Assembly: GCA_016858145.1 (NCBI GenBank)
Contig: JAEHOE010000078.1
Location: 1 to 64,000, forward strand
DNA: 64,000 nucleotides
Origin: Edaphochlamys debaryana
Lineage: Eukaryota > Chlorophyta > Chlorophyceae > Chlamydomonadales
Reading direction: 5' to 3'
Positions within the stretch are counted from its first letter, which is position 1. Each line of letters begins with the position of its first letter. The position numbers were made by a program, and so were the translations under genes. The notes below the pieces were generated by a model that was not told the DNA's origin, made no database searches, and saw only the letters and a program-made list of their open reading frames with translations. Below are positions 32,419-42,700 of this stretch, one piece after another.

Positions 32419-34049
32419 CCCTATGGCAGCCAAACTGGGGTTACCCTCCTGGGGGGCTCGTCACCGGGGTCGTAAGCCCCCTCGTCGGCCTGGACCCTTC
32501 ACCCGGCGCGCCATACTCGCGCCCAAACTGCTCGCTTATAACTGGAGCATTGTATTCGCGGTATGCACTTCTGCACTTCATAAGTGGCAATGTAAATCGT
32601 GCGAATTGGTGGCGTCGCTAGCTTCAACCCCCCCGACCTTCGGGGGTAACGACCCACGCGAGGGGTAACGAGGGGGCCGACGCACGTACACGGGGGGAAT
32701 AGCTGCGTTGCCAAACGGCAAAGCTGCTTACACTTGTGACTGCTAACAGTTCGCACTTTCTCGCTACATAGCTTCTATCTCGGTGCCGGTCGCGCGGCAC
32801 GCAAGCCAAATGGCCAAGGTCGCAGAACCAGCAACAACAGGCAAATTTCCGCAAGCTGCCTGGCGCTTCTTTACTCTCGCCTGCGAGGATGGCTTCAGGC
32901 CAATCCTTCACCGCGACGTCCGCGCATGGCTGCGGAAGGACGTGCTGCCCCATCTCACCGCCCACGACCGGCAACTGTTTGAAGACTTCGCGAAATACCG
33001 CTACGTGGAGGGCTCGACTCCCAGCAGCAAATACCGCTGCCGGGCGGACAGGGGCCAGATACAAATGACCAGCTCCTTTCAGTCACGAGTGTCCTGCTTG
33101 ACCGCCGAGGAACAACGGCGGGACGAGGATGCCCCCCGTGAACAGCTGGAGCGCCGGGAGGGAGCTTGGGGCGAGGAGCGAAAGCGTCGCGGGGACCTGC
33201 TGGACCTGGAGAAGGATGAGTACGATAGGCATATGCGCTGGCTGCAGGACTGCCACACGCAGGACTGCCACCATCAACGACGCGAACGCCAAATGGCAGG
33301 GCATCAAGCAGGCGGACAAGGACCGGGGCTACACCGGTGACTGCCCGGTCGACCATTACGAGATCCCGCCGGAAAGGCGGCGCCCGCAGCCAAGGCGGCC
33401 CCCGCAGCCAAGCCGCCGCCCGCGGGCAAGCCGCCGCCCGCCCGCCAGGGACGGCAGGCGGTGGCGACTGCCGGCAGGCAAACGCACTCGGCACAGGTGC
33501 CCAGCGTGGAGCAGCCCACGGGCGGCGGCAAGTACTCTGTGGATGATGCCCTGAGCGCCAAGCGGCAAAGGCTCAACACATAGACACGGACGATAAGTGG
33601 GGATATATGGGTGGAGGGATCTATCATTGGCGATAGTGGGAGGAGGAGGAACAGTATGAGTGTGACGGGGGTAACAGGGGACAGGGGAAGAGAGCATTGG
33701 CGTGCACGCGTATCGCGGGCGATAGGGACGGACAGGTGAGTCCATATAGACAATCAGTATAACTGTGCCGTCTTGATTGTTAGTGCAGAAACAGTACCGG
33801 CGTGAGGCTGTATCGCGGGCGATAGGGCTCCGGCCAATGGTTGTTATGATGCTGCTAGGCGGGGTTACAGTGGTCGTAAGGTGGTGGAATGTGATGGGTA
33901 CCCCCGTGTCACCCCCCCTCGTCACCCCCCCCTTGTAACGACGGTAGTAAGAAAATGACCCCTCGTAAGCACCGTTTGACCTGAAATAGGGGGTAAGACC
34001 ATGGGGGACCGCTGAGGAGGGGGGTAACCCCTAGTTGGTTGCTATAGGG
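32419..34049. mobile_element. DNA transposon with 3-bp target duplication, 1,631 bp
   Basis: Inserted in the LINE fragment. The 3-bp duplication CCG lies at 32416-32418 and 34050-34052, and joining the flanks restores GGTCTCCGCATCTTGG as in copy 1. Terminal inverted repeats of about 30 bases match: left CCCTATGGCAGCC then AAACTGGGGTTACCC; right, reverse complemented, CCCTATAGCAACC then AACTAGGGGTTACCC. Subterminal sequence carries repeated GGGGTAACGA-like motifs and two TATCGCGGGCGATAGG palindromes (near 33711 and 33812). A 3-bp duplication occurs in PIF/Harbinger and EnSpm/CACTA, but the termini do not fit either signature cleanly, so the superfamily is left open. Confidence 0.85.
32810..33583 (+). 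CDS. Unknown protein inside the 1,631-bp transposon, frame-disrupted
   Basis: The frame opens with ATG at 32810 (MAKVAEPATTGKFP). It holds a structured-looking region with WRFFTLACEDGFRP, DVRAWLRKDVLPHL and DRQLFEDFAKYRYVEG, followed by a charged helix-like segment (about 33110-33240). Near 33240-33270 a duplicated GGACTGCCAC stretch shifts the frame. Beyond it the reading continues with INDANAKWQGIKQADKDRGY and, after another shift or an intron near 33365, a Lys/Ala/Pro-rich tail ending SVDDALSAKRQRLNT and TAG at 33583. No transposase catalytic motif was recognised. It could be an accessory or DNA-binding protein, or captured host sequence. Confidence 0.45.
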
Positions 34050-34691
34050 CCGCATCTTGGGGGCACAGTCCAATGCGGCTACCCCGGGCCCAAGTGATTG
34101 CACCCATGCCAGCCGGAGCCTGGGTCTACAATGCACCGCTCTGGGGCAACCCTGCCCTGCCCGCGGGGAACAACACCGCCCCAAGCGGGAATGCGGACAG
34201 CAGGCACGGCAGTCCGCTGCCTAGATGAGCTTGAGCGCTTCCGAGGGACGCACGGGCTGGAGGGCAGCCCAGGCCGGGCTCTCGAACAGGCGAGGGCCCA
34301 GATCAACAGGTCATATGCCGAAAGGGTAGTACAGAGCATTCTGGGCACGCAGGTGGGAGCGCTCCCGCCAGCACTCCGCCTGGGCGCGCTTATCAACCGA
34401 CTCCTGGCCGGATGGGCCGAAGCAGCACGGGGGGTGGATGATCATGCAGCTGCCCCAGGGGAAGAAGAAGCATGGGTGAATACTGCCAGGGTCATGGGCT
34501 GGGAGGATGTCAGTCTGGTCAAGATGACAGTTATTAGCCTGGCCACGCACTTGCACATGGGCCCGGCCCGGGCTAGACTAGCACGGAAACATGCACTGTA
34601 CATTGAGGAGGCGTACGGCACAGACACGGCATCAGCAGAAGCAGTGGCAAGTTTGAAAGCGGTTTGGCCGAGGTTATGGGGCATTCAGCCC

Positions 34692-35104
34692 CCCAGGGAG
34701 CCCCGCCCTCCCGAATCTGACCGCCCTTCCACCATCCATCTTAGCGGCACACTCCAGATCCAGCTCGCTCCCGAACGCTGATGCGTGCAGAGCCTCCACG
34801 ATCGCCTGAGCCGCTCCGTTGGCATCGCCGCTGTACGCTAGGTCCTGTGTACGGCACACATGGGGAGGGCGGACACGTTGTCCAGGAGACCGCGTCAGCC
34901 CTTGCACCGAGGCAGGAGGAATGAGGCTCGGCAGTCGGCACTCCCTCCGATCCCTGCGGCGTGTTCTGTCCCTATCATGCTTCCACTCGCCTTCCGCCGC
35001 TCGACCTCTTTGTTGGCTGCGGTGAGCACGCTCACGAGCCCCGTAGTCAAAAGAGCCAGGAGCACTAGCAGAGCGGTCGGGGGGATGGAGGGGCGGGCGG
35101 CCAT
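34692..35104 (-). CDS. Truncated gene for a secreted or membrane-anchored protein
   Basis: An ATG at 35104 opens a peptide with a strong signal or anchor segment, PPTALLVLLALLTTGLVSVL, followed by a hydrophilic part. A downstream open piece on the same strand (about 34858-34692) starts after a CAG acceptor and reads AYSGDANGAAQAIVEALHAS. This resembles the alanine-rich QAIAQA-type stretches of volvocine extracellular proteins. The junction between the pieces could not be settled because no donor kept phase. The gene ends where LINE sequence begins (34690), so its 3' part is lost or displaced. Confidence 0.4.
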
Positions 35105-35662
35105 GAGGGCACACGCGGCCTGGGCCAAGGGGTGGCGGGGACAGGGGGGCGGGGACTTGGAAGCAAGGAGCAGGGGCTGGGCCGGCAATGTTGAAATGGA
35201 GAAGCATGGAGGGGATCGGGGTCAAGTGTGCGAGTGTGCGGGGAGAGGGTTTCGACAGAGGAAAGGAGGGGCGCAGGTGCAGGCTAGGGCACACATGTTG
35301 GGTTTGGGGGAGGACCAGGCGAGGACTAGCAGAGCTCGCCCAGAGCTCGCCCTGGCTCGCCTCGCGAACGCCCACAAGGTAGGTTCTTGCGGTCTATCGG
35401 GGCGGCGGCGGGGGCACCCCGGGGCGCGGCCATGCACGCACCTGGGTACGTGCTGCGCCATGCCGGCCCTGTACGGCGGATTGCCGGGGCTATGGCTCTC
35501 GCCTGCTAACAGCTCCGACTAACTGTGTCGTCGTGTTGACAGTCGCATGGAGGCTAGAGCCCTCTGTCGGGCCGCACAATGGCCTCCGTGTAGCACATAC
35601 TCATCGCATCGCTCCAGGAGGCGGCGCATCGCTGAGATGGCACCTGAATCAGGACAGCCATG

Positions 35663-36229
35663 TCAGCAGGCACATGGTTGGGCCCAGATCCCAGCTGCAC
35701 GTTGCCAGGTGCAACACCTACCCAAGCGTGGCCGCTCGCCAGCAGGCTGTTCCGCCTCCACTGCAGCGGCGCGTGTGGGGGTCTGCACCATGCGCTGCTC
35801 GAGCGGCGGCCGTGCGGGTCTGAGGGGGCTGCCAGGCAGCCTGGCTGCCCCCACTGCGAGTAGCGCTGTGCCCAGCAGGGCTGCGCCAGCGAGTGGGGAG
35901 GCCAGGGCAATGGCCCCGGCGCTTAGTACCGCGACCGTCAGGGCCGCGGCTGTTCCCGCCCAGGCCCCGAGTGGGCTGCCCGCGACCTTGCGGCGCAGCC
36001 GGGCCCCCGCCGCCTCGGGTGTGCCCCCGGGGTGAAGGCGCTCGGCCTCCGGCCGCCGCTTCCGCCCCTCCGCTGGCTGCTGCTGCGACTGCGACTCCGC
36101 CTGCAGGCTGCGGAGCGCCGCGCGCTGGACCCGTGCGCCGGCCTGGTCCCCGCCCTCCACTGCCGCGGCGAGGGCATGCTCGCGCTTTTTGCGCTCGCAG
36201 GAACGGCGCGACGTGCGCCCGGAGCGCAT
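35663..36229 (-). CDS. Hypothetical membrane protein
   Basis: Open frame of 188 codons from ATG 36229. The N-terminal half is very basic and Gln/Ala-rich (RRSCERKKREHALAAAVEGG). It is followed by a hydrophobic stretch, AAALTVAVLSAGAIALASPL and AGAALLGTALLAVGAA, that could form two membrane helices. It lies upstream of the truncated gene at 34692-35104 on the same strand and might belong to it. No family was recognised, and high GC makes long open frames common here. Confidence 0.3.
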   Translation of the reverse strand: MRSGRTSRRSCERKKREHALAAAVEGGDQAGARVQRAALRSLQAESQSQQQPAEGRKRRPEAERLHPGGTPEAAGARLRRKVAGSPLGAWAGTAAALTVAVLSAGAIALASPLAGAALLGTALLAVGAARLPGSPLRPARPPLEQRMVQTPTRAAAVEAEQPAGERPRLGRCCTWQRAAGIWAQPCAC

Positions 36230-36439
36230 TCGTGCAGCTCTGTCGGTGCTTTGCGCGGCCTCCGAGCGAGCACGGAGGCGTTTAACGTTGCGTGCTACTG
36301 AAATTGCTACTACTGGATGGCCAAGATAAGGGGTTGGCCGCCTGCTTAAGGCCGCAACATTCGCAGTGGAAGCCCTCGGCCCAGGTCGGTGCCGCGAGAA
36401 GGCGATCTCGCTACATCTAAGCATAGTTATGCGAGTGCC

Positions 36440-36757
36440 CTGTTCCGACCGTCGGTGCGAGGACCCCTGCTTCCAATCGGGCTCGACGGGGGCGACCGCG
36501 CCATCGCGCGCAAGACCTCCTAATGCTATGCCCATGCATGTGCAGTGTGCACTTGCGTAAAGTTTTCGGCGAGGGGTGTGCGCTCGGACACCGTAACTCA
36601 CGGTAAAAACAACGCGTTAAAGCTCGGTTGGAATGTAGTGCGCCCACGGTTACCACGGGAATGGGTCGCGTAGCAGACAATGGGTGAGAGGCTCAGCCCT
36701 TTTGCGCCCCACCCAAGTTTCTGTCGCGTCGGGGAGCAATCCATAGCTCGCAGGGGG
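36440..36757 (-). repeat. Third copy of the inverted-repeat arm terminus
   Basis: Same orientation as 29552-30386. It shares GGGGGCGACCGCGCCATCGC, CAAGACCTCCTAATGCTATG, GTGCACTTGCGTAAAGTT and TTTCTGTCGCGTCGGGGAGC. It ends at CCATAGCTC, immediately next to LINE sequence, and carries about 100 bases not found in the other two arms (36605-36710). Confidence 0.75.
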
Positions 36758-37238
36758 GGGGGGGGGGGTCGCTCAACGGCGCATAAGAAACGGGAGGGAG
36801 CCGCAGGGCAGGGGCCTGGACCAGGGGTGAGCTGTATGTGGCGGATGATGGGATGTGTACCTTGAAGAGAGCCCTCTGCGGCGCATAACAAACGGCAGGG
36901 AGCCGCAGAGCGGAAGTGGACGTAGGGCCAGAAGGCCGAGGCTTGAGGTGTACGGCAAACACTGTGAGGACACGCGCCATCAGTGGTTGTTGGGAGCTTG
37001 GTGAACAGGTACTGGTAGGAGGGGCCAGGAGCGCCATGAGTGAGATGTATACGGCAAACCAGTTGTTCGTGAACAGATACTGGTATGGAGGCGAGGCCGA
37101 GGTGGGGCCTTCGATACAAGCTGAGCATGGTCATTGCGTGCCAGTGGTCAGTGCGAGTCATGACAGGGCCTTGCGTTTTGGCTTGCAGGGGGCAAGCCCG
37201 TGTGCTGTGACCCCATGGAGGTCCTTCATTCGAGGACT
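36758..37238 (+). mobile_element. Diverged LINE 3' end
   Basis: Starts in the G-tract after the first hairpin and includes two hairpin motifs (GGCGCATAAGAAACGGGAGG and GGCGCATAACAAACGGCAGG). It ends TTCATTCGAGGACT, where 6 bases including the TGTAA signal are missing compared with the main family. The junction with the repeat arm at 36757 is abrupt, so the LINE probably inserted there with 5' truncation. Confidence 0.8.
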
Positions 37239-39726
37239 GCGCCGCGGTGCAAGGAGGGGCCCCTTGCCCCTGCCTTGCCGCCTCGTGCCTTCCGCCTCGA
37301 CCCTTGCCCGCACCGCGGTGTGGGCAGGAGCGGCGACGGTGGGCGGGGAGGGCAAGCCCAACCTGCGCAGGACTCCAAGCCGCTTGCCTCGAGTGCAAGC
37401 AGTCCATTTCGCGTCCCGCGGCGCAAGGAAGATTGGGGAGGACCCGGGTGGTGGGGGCCAGGACCCGGACCTGCACCCCGGCGGTCCGGGTGGGGGATGC
37501 GGCGCTGCCCGCTGGCGCGTGCCCCCCCCCTGCCAGGCCCCGCCGGCACCATCGCGCCGGCCAGTTGCGTTGCCATGGGCAAGATTACCGCGAGTTAGGA
37601 AACGACGCAGCCCCACCCTCGCTGCCACACACTAGCACGCGAAACCACGCTCGAAGCCGCCTCCACCTCCGCCTCCTCCAGGCTCCTCCAAGCCTCCTCC
37701 AGTCTCACTGAGCTACGATCCCCCTGCTCCCAAAGCATGTGTGATTGGTGGCGTCGGTCAAGTGCGGCAGCGTGCTGCGTCGCGAGACTATTCCTGGACA
37801 CGTCGAGCTTCAGCATCCTGCTATGGCCTTCTTATCTTGTGGCCAACTGGAAGGTGTGAGATGGGTACGCGCCCTGGGTTGCTGGGATACTGGCCGATCC
37901 GGCGACTAACTGGCCTACCTGGACCGGCCCTCTCCGCCGGCAGTTTTGCATCGGCCAACATAATGCGACGCCAGTCACCGCGGCACTACGCCCCGTTGTC
38001 TATAATAACCCTCTCCGCTGCCCTGATTCGTCGGCTGTGGGCGGGCCCATGCCACAATTTACCTTGACCTCCGGCACGTGCGTGGGCTCTCATAGCTGGT
38101 CTATGCCCTTGGTGCCTGGCCACCATTGCCCCCTTCGCGTCTCCTATAGCTGCGGTACCCATGCAGTTGGGCGGCAGCGAGCTAACCTGCCCAGTCGGGG
38201 CCTTTTAGGCAGGCTGTCCCCACACCCCGTGCCTACGGCTCAACCCTGGTCCACACCCCGTGCCCCCTAAGCATGCCAGGAAAGAGACGGTCAAGGCTTG
38301 CTGTCTAGGTCACACCCTTGACCATCTCTTTCCTAGACGCGCGCATGCATACGGTCGGACCGAGGTCGGATACGTGCGTCCGACCGCCAACATGGGCTTT
38401 GGCTCAATGGGGACCGTAGCTCCGTCCTGCAGGGTGGCTGCGGCAAGTGTGGGTGTGCACGGCGCTGAAGGGGAGTCGAACCCGTACAGTCGTGGCGGTT
38501 GCTTGCGCCAAACAGTAAACAGGAGGACTTGCGGGGCTTGCCGGCGGAGCTGTGGTGTGCGGTGGCGGTGCGCGGTGCTCCCTTGCGTGCACGATGAGGG
38601 CCTTCAGCAGTCGGAGACATCGCAAAGCCGACCCTCCCCCTCGCCCCCCTACCCCTTAGTCCGGCAACCGCGGCCCACGTGACAGACTCCCTTAGTCCCT
38701 TCCCCACTCATCCCCGGCGCATGCATCAGAAGCCGCGCCGGCTCGCAGGCGGAGGCGCTTCTGGTGTCCTCGGCGCGGCCTGACTGCTCTGAAACCCGTC
38801 GGCTCCGGGTGGCGGCATTGCTGGGCGCTGTGGATGGGCGGCGTCGGGCCCTGCGCGCTGCATCGCAGTGCAGTGGTAGCCGCATTGCGCGGAGGGGCGA
38901 CCAAGGCCGATGGCACCCGCGTGCAAGGCATGGGTGCGGCCATGGCTTTCTGGGCCCCCACGGCAGTGCTGCTGGCTGCTGAGCACTACTTGGGCGCTGC
39001 CGAGGGACACCGCCGCTGGGCGCGGGGAGCTGGGCACTGGGGTCGAGGCAGTGGGCGCTGCTGCCGGGCGCTGCCGCTGGACCCTGAGCTTGGACGCCAC
39101 CTGAGCGCTAGGAGGTGGCGCTGGCCGCTGGGCGCTAGGCCCTGTCTGGGCGCTGCAGCTCGGAGCTGCCGCAGGGCGCCGTTGCTGGGCGGTCGGGGTT
39201 GCCGCTGGGCGCGGCTGCTGTGCGTTGCCGCTGGGCGCTGTCGCCGGGCGCTGCCGCTGGACCTGAGCCTGGGCGCCACCTGAGCGCAAGGTGCCGGCGC
39301 TGGCCGCTGGGCTGCCCAAGCAAGTCCAGGGCTCAGCGCGGCGGTGTTTGCTTGCCACCTTGCCAAACTTACACCGCGCATCTCATATCGCGACTTGCAT
39401 GCTAGGCCAGGGGGTGCTGATGGAGCTCGTGACATGTGTAACTGAATTACCTGATTGACCGGTCCGTCACTGCACCTCCCGGATGGACTCGTCACGCACT
39501 ACACTGCACCGCAGCCATTCGCCTCAAGACTGATGAATGATAGATACCTGCCCGGTGACACGCGATGCTGCTCAGTTTAATTGTCACGCTGCGCGAGTAG
39601 CGCGAGCGAGCGGCAGGCTCACCGATGTTGTAGCAGTCCCACATAAATTGCTGCATATGCAACATCAAGCAACATTAGTGTATCTAAGAGCACAGCGGGA
39701 AAAGCGGGAGCTCAGCACTCACGATA
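37239..39726. other. Intergenic stretch with repeats
   Basis: Open frames at 37240-37711 are GC-driven and conflict between frames. A repeat at about 38230-38395 (CACACCCCGTGCCCCCTAAG, GCCAGGAAAGAGACGGTCAA, CCGAGGTCGG) recurs at 42990-43200. In the first copy the segment AGGAAAGAGACGGTCAAGG faces its near reverse complement CCTTGACCATCTCTTTCCT and forms a hairpin. At about 39060-39320 two GC-rich tandem units of roughly 180 bases occur (GGCGCTGCCGCTGGACC start). Confidence 0.5.
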
Positions 39727-42700
39727 ATGAGAAAACATAGCATCTGGACAACGTGCGATGGCAACTTCTTCTTTGCTCTATTGCTTGTGGTGAGAGCCCG
39801 GGCTGAAACCCGTCGGCAGGATGGCAGGATGGCGGGAAGGCAGGATGGCGGGAAGGCATGCATGCGATTTGCGACTTGCGATTTGCGATTCTTCCTTCGC
39901 CGGCACACTCCGCAGGGCGCGTTCCATCTGCTGCAGACCAGCGTGTATGCCGTCCCTTGCACCAAGGGCTGCGCGCAAAAGGGCACCTGCAACGAGGAGG
40001 TTGGCAGGTGGGTGTCCCCGGGCGGGGGAGTAGTGTGGAGCACGTGCGTGACATGGGAATGGTAGGGGAATCCACTTGTTCGCTTCATACCGCGCGCGGC
40101 CCTCCCCGTCATCAAAAGTTTCCAACTCCATTTAGTGCTTCTCACTGTGTCCCAGGTGTGACTGCCCTCATCACCTCATGGGACCTCGCTGTGACCAGAA
40201 GTTGCCGCTTCGAAACCTGACGGTCTGGTGCAAGGCAAAAGGGTATGACATCAAGTCCTGTTTGGGAGCGGAGGGCTGTGTGAGCAATTGCAACGGCGCT
40301 GGCGAGTGCTTTGGCGGCTTCTGCAAATGCGAGCCAGGTGTGGTGTCATCGAGCCATGCTGCTCAGGGTGCCAGGGTTGCCGCGTTGCCCTGCGAGTATG
40401 CATAATCTTCTTGAAGGGCCTGTGTATTTATCCTCCGGAATTCATGCCACGTGCACCGCAGGCAAATTTGGCGCGGACTGCGCTCTGTCTCTGGGGCGGG
40501 ACGGCAAGCCGCAGCTACTGGCGGACCGGGGCTACAAGCCCCGTGCCCGGGGCCCACGGGTGTACGTGTACGAGCTGCCCCCTGCCTTAACGGCCTGGTG
40601 TGTGGGTGTTAGCGGCGGTGGGACTAGATGGGGTCCTGGTGGGTGTTAGTGGGGCCAGGAGGGGCTTGCCGCGAGAGAGTGGATGTCTGTAGGTGAAATG
40701 TGTGGCCTCCGACCACACCAGTTGCTCCCACCACGTGTGTACAGGAACCATGGAGGGGACCTGGACCGGCCGACCAGCATGCTGTTCCAGCAACGGCTGC
40801 TTGCTACGGGGGCGAGAGTTGCGGACGGCGACACCGCGGACTGGTGGTTTATCCCCGTAATGCTGCGGGGGAATGACCACCGCGTCCTAAGTGCGGCTGT
40901 TACATACCTTGCGTCAGCGCATCCCTGGTGGAACAGAACCATGGGCCACCGGCACTTCGTGATGGCTGTGGGTGAGCGGCGGGAGGGACGCTGTCACGTG
41001 CACATGCGTGTGGCACGTGCTTGGAGGCAGCAGGTCAGCGCGCAAATGAGCTTGCAGCGTTAGTGGCGTCATGGCTGCTCGCTTCCCGGGTGCAGGTGAC
41101 ACGGGCCGGTCAGAAACGGAGCGAGGGGCGGCCCAGACGAAGGACATCTGGGAAAACATTACGTTTGTCACGTAAGGCACGGTCTGCTGGGGGAAAGGCG
41201 CATGCATGCCTCGCTGGGCAACAAGGGATCCAGCTCATAAGAGCTGCCTAATGACAGCAGTTGGCATCCTGCCCGCCGGTCGCAGGCACTGGGGTCTCTA
41301 CAAGGACAGGCCTGCCAGCCTCTGGAGGGCGTCGCACCGCAACACTACAGACATGTAAGTACAGGCCTGAGTCTTTCAGCGTGCGCTGCTACTTTAAAGG
41401 TACCTTATCCCCAATTGACCCTCTTGCCTTGTTGCGCCTTCAGAGTCTTGCCAGTCTACCTGAGGAATTACGCCCTACTCCGCTTCCACATTCCAGTGGG
41501 CCGAAACCATCCGCTCTTCAACACGAAAGCCGCCCCCTCCCTTCTCAAGCGCAACGGGCCTTTCTTCTTTTTCTCAGGGTGAGATGTCGCCAACGGGCCC
41601 ACGGGAGTGCGAAGTCTAGGCCGATTGCTGGTGGAAGGCAGGTTTACCGGAACCGCCCGGCGACCCATACTGCCCTGCCCCTGCATAGCCACGGAGCATC
41701 TGTTTCCGCCAGCTAGGAAAGGTCTCCAGCCGCCACCGCTTCCAGGCCTTGGGGTACTACGGTACCCCTAGTAGATCTTCCAGTAACGGCAGGCATTCGG
41801 CGGCTAACGTCGTTGCCTTTACGCCCGTGAGGGCGCAGTGCCGCCACCTCCATGCGGCCGCCCGCCAGCTCACCGCGGTAGAAGTACAATTAGACAGCTT
41901 GCAATTGGGCGCCTCGCCGCCCAGGACGCGCACGGATTGCCCCCGTGCGAATCAGCTCGCTGGGACCATTGATCATGGCTGCATGTTGGCTTTGCGGTGT
42001 GTGTGGGTGTGCGCGAAATGACAACTCAGCACTCCGCATGGGTGGTGGCGCAGGCAGGGAAGAGCCGCAAAAGCTTGGGTAGGTGCCCTGAGCTTTTGGT
42101 GCCCCTTCAAAGTTTGCCGCAACGTCGTGTCCCTTGTCCACTGCCCCCCTGCACGCGCGCAGGCGCATCTGCGGAGATCACTCCACGCCCAGCACGGACG
42201 GCGCAGGGCCGCACTGCCAAACGAACGATAACGATGGATACTCGGGGGGAGTCCGTCAGCTTGTGAGTGTCGTCATGCGGGGGACAGCGCTGATACGAAT
42301 CTCACATGGGTGTCTCACCTACCAATTGCTCGCTCCCTGCAGGTGCACTTTCACCACTGGAAGCGAAAAGGTAAGGCGAGAGGGCGTGATGAAGGGCAGG
42401 ACTGGCCCTGGAACAGCAACGCGAGGCCAACACGAACGCTGCTGTTCTCTTGCAGGGTACTTCTTCGCACTTGAGGACAAGCACTATGGCGAACATCTCG
42501 TGACGTCTAAGTTCTGCTTCGGGCCCATGGGCGGAGGACATGGGCAGCGGCAGGTGAGCGTGTCCCGGAATACGTTCAGGGTGCCTTCGAAGTACTCTTG
42601 GGGCTCTCGCCAAAGCTGAGCCCCCGCCGTCGGGCTTCCGTGGGGGTCTTGCAGTCGTTATAGGGTCCCAACCCGTTTTGGGCTTCGTAGTCGCGCAGCT

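Larger units (their letters stand above)
31129..34690 (+). mobile_element. Old LINE fragment, interrupted by three insertions
   Basis: LINE ORF2 sequence equal to about 4286-5496 of copy 1 is present in pieces: 31129-31330, 31745-31819, 32241-32418 and 34050-34690. The order and strand are those of one copy. It carries more substitutions than copies 2-4, and one internal deletion lies near 34080. The 3' part is missing; the match stops at GGGGCATTCAG (34688). Encoded motifs include GLSAFGAASCLSAYGLG, RHASAVVRGILGACGLLRY and LARKHALYIEEAYGTDTA. Confidence 0.9.

Noticed and set aside
38440..38520. tRNA-like T-arm on the minus strand (GGTTCGACTCC)
   Set aside because: No matching acceptor stem or D-arm could be found at the required distance, so it is probably a chance box B motif.
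38726..39358. Gln/Pro/Ala-rich minus-strand frame of 210 codons
   Set aside because: It coincides with GC-rich tandem sequence and has no start context or domain.
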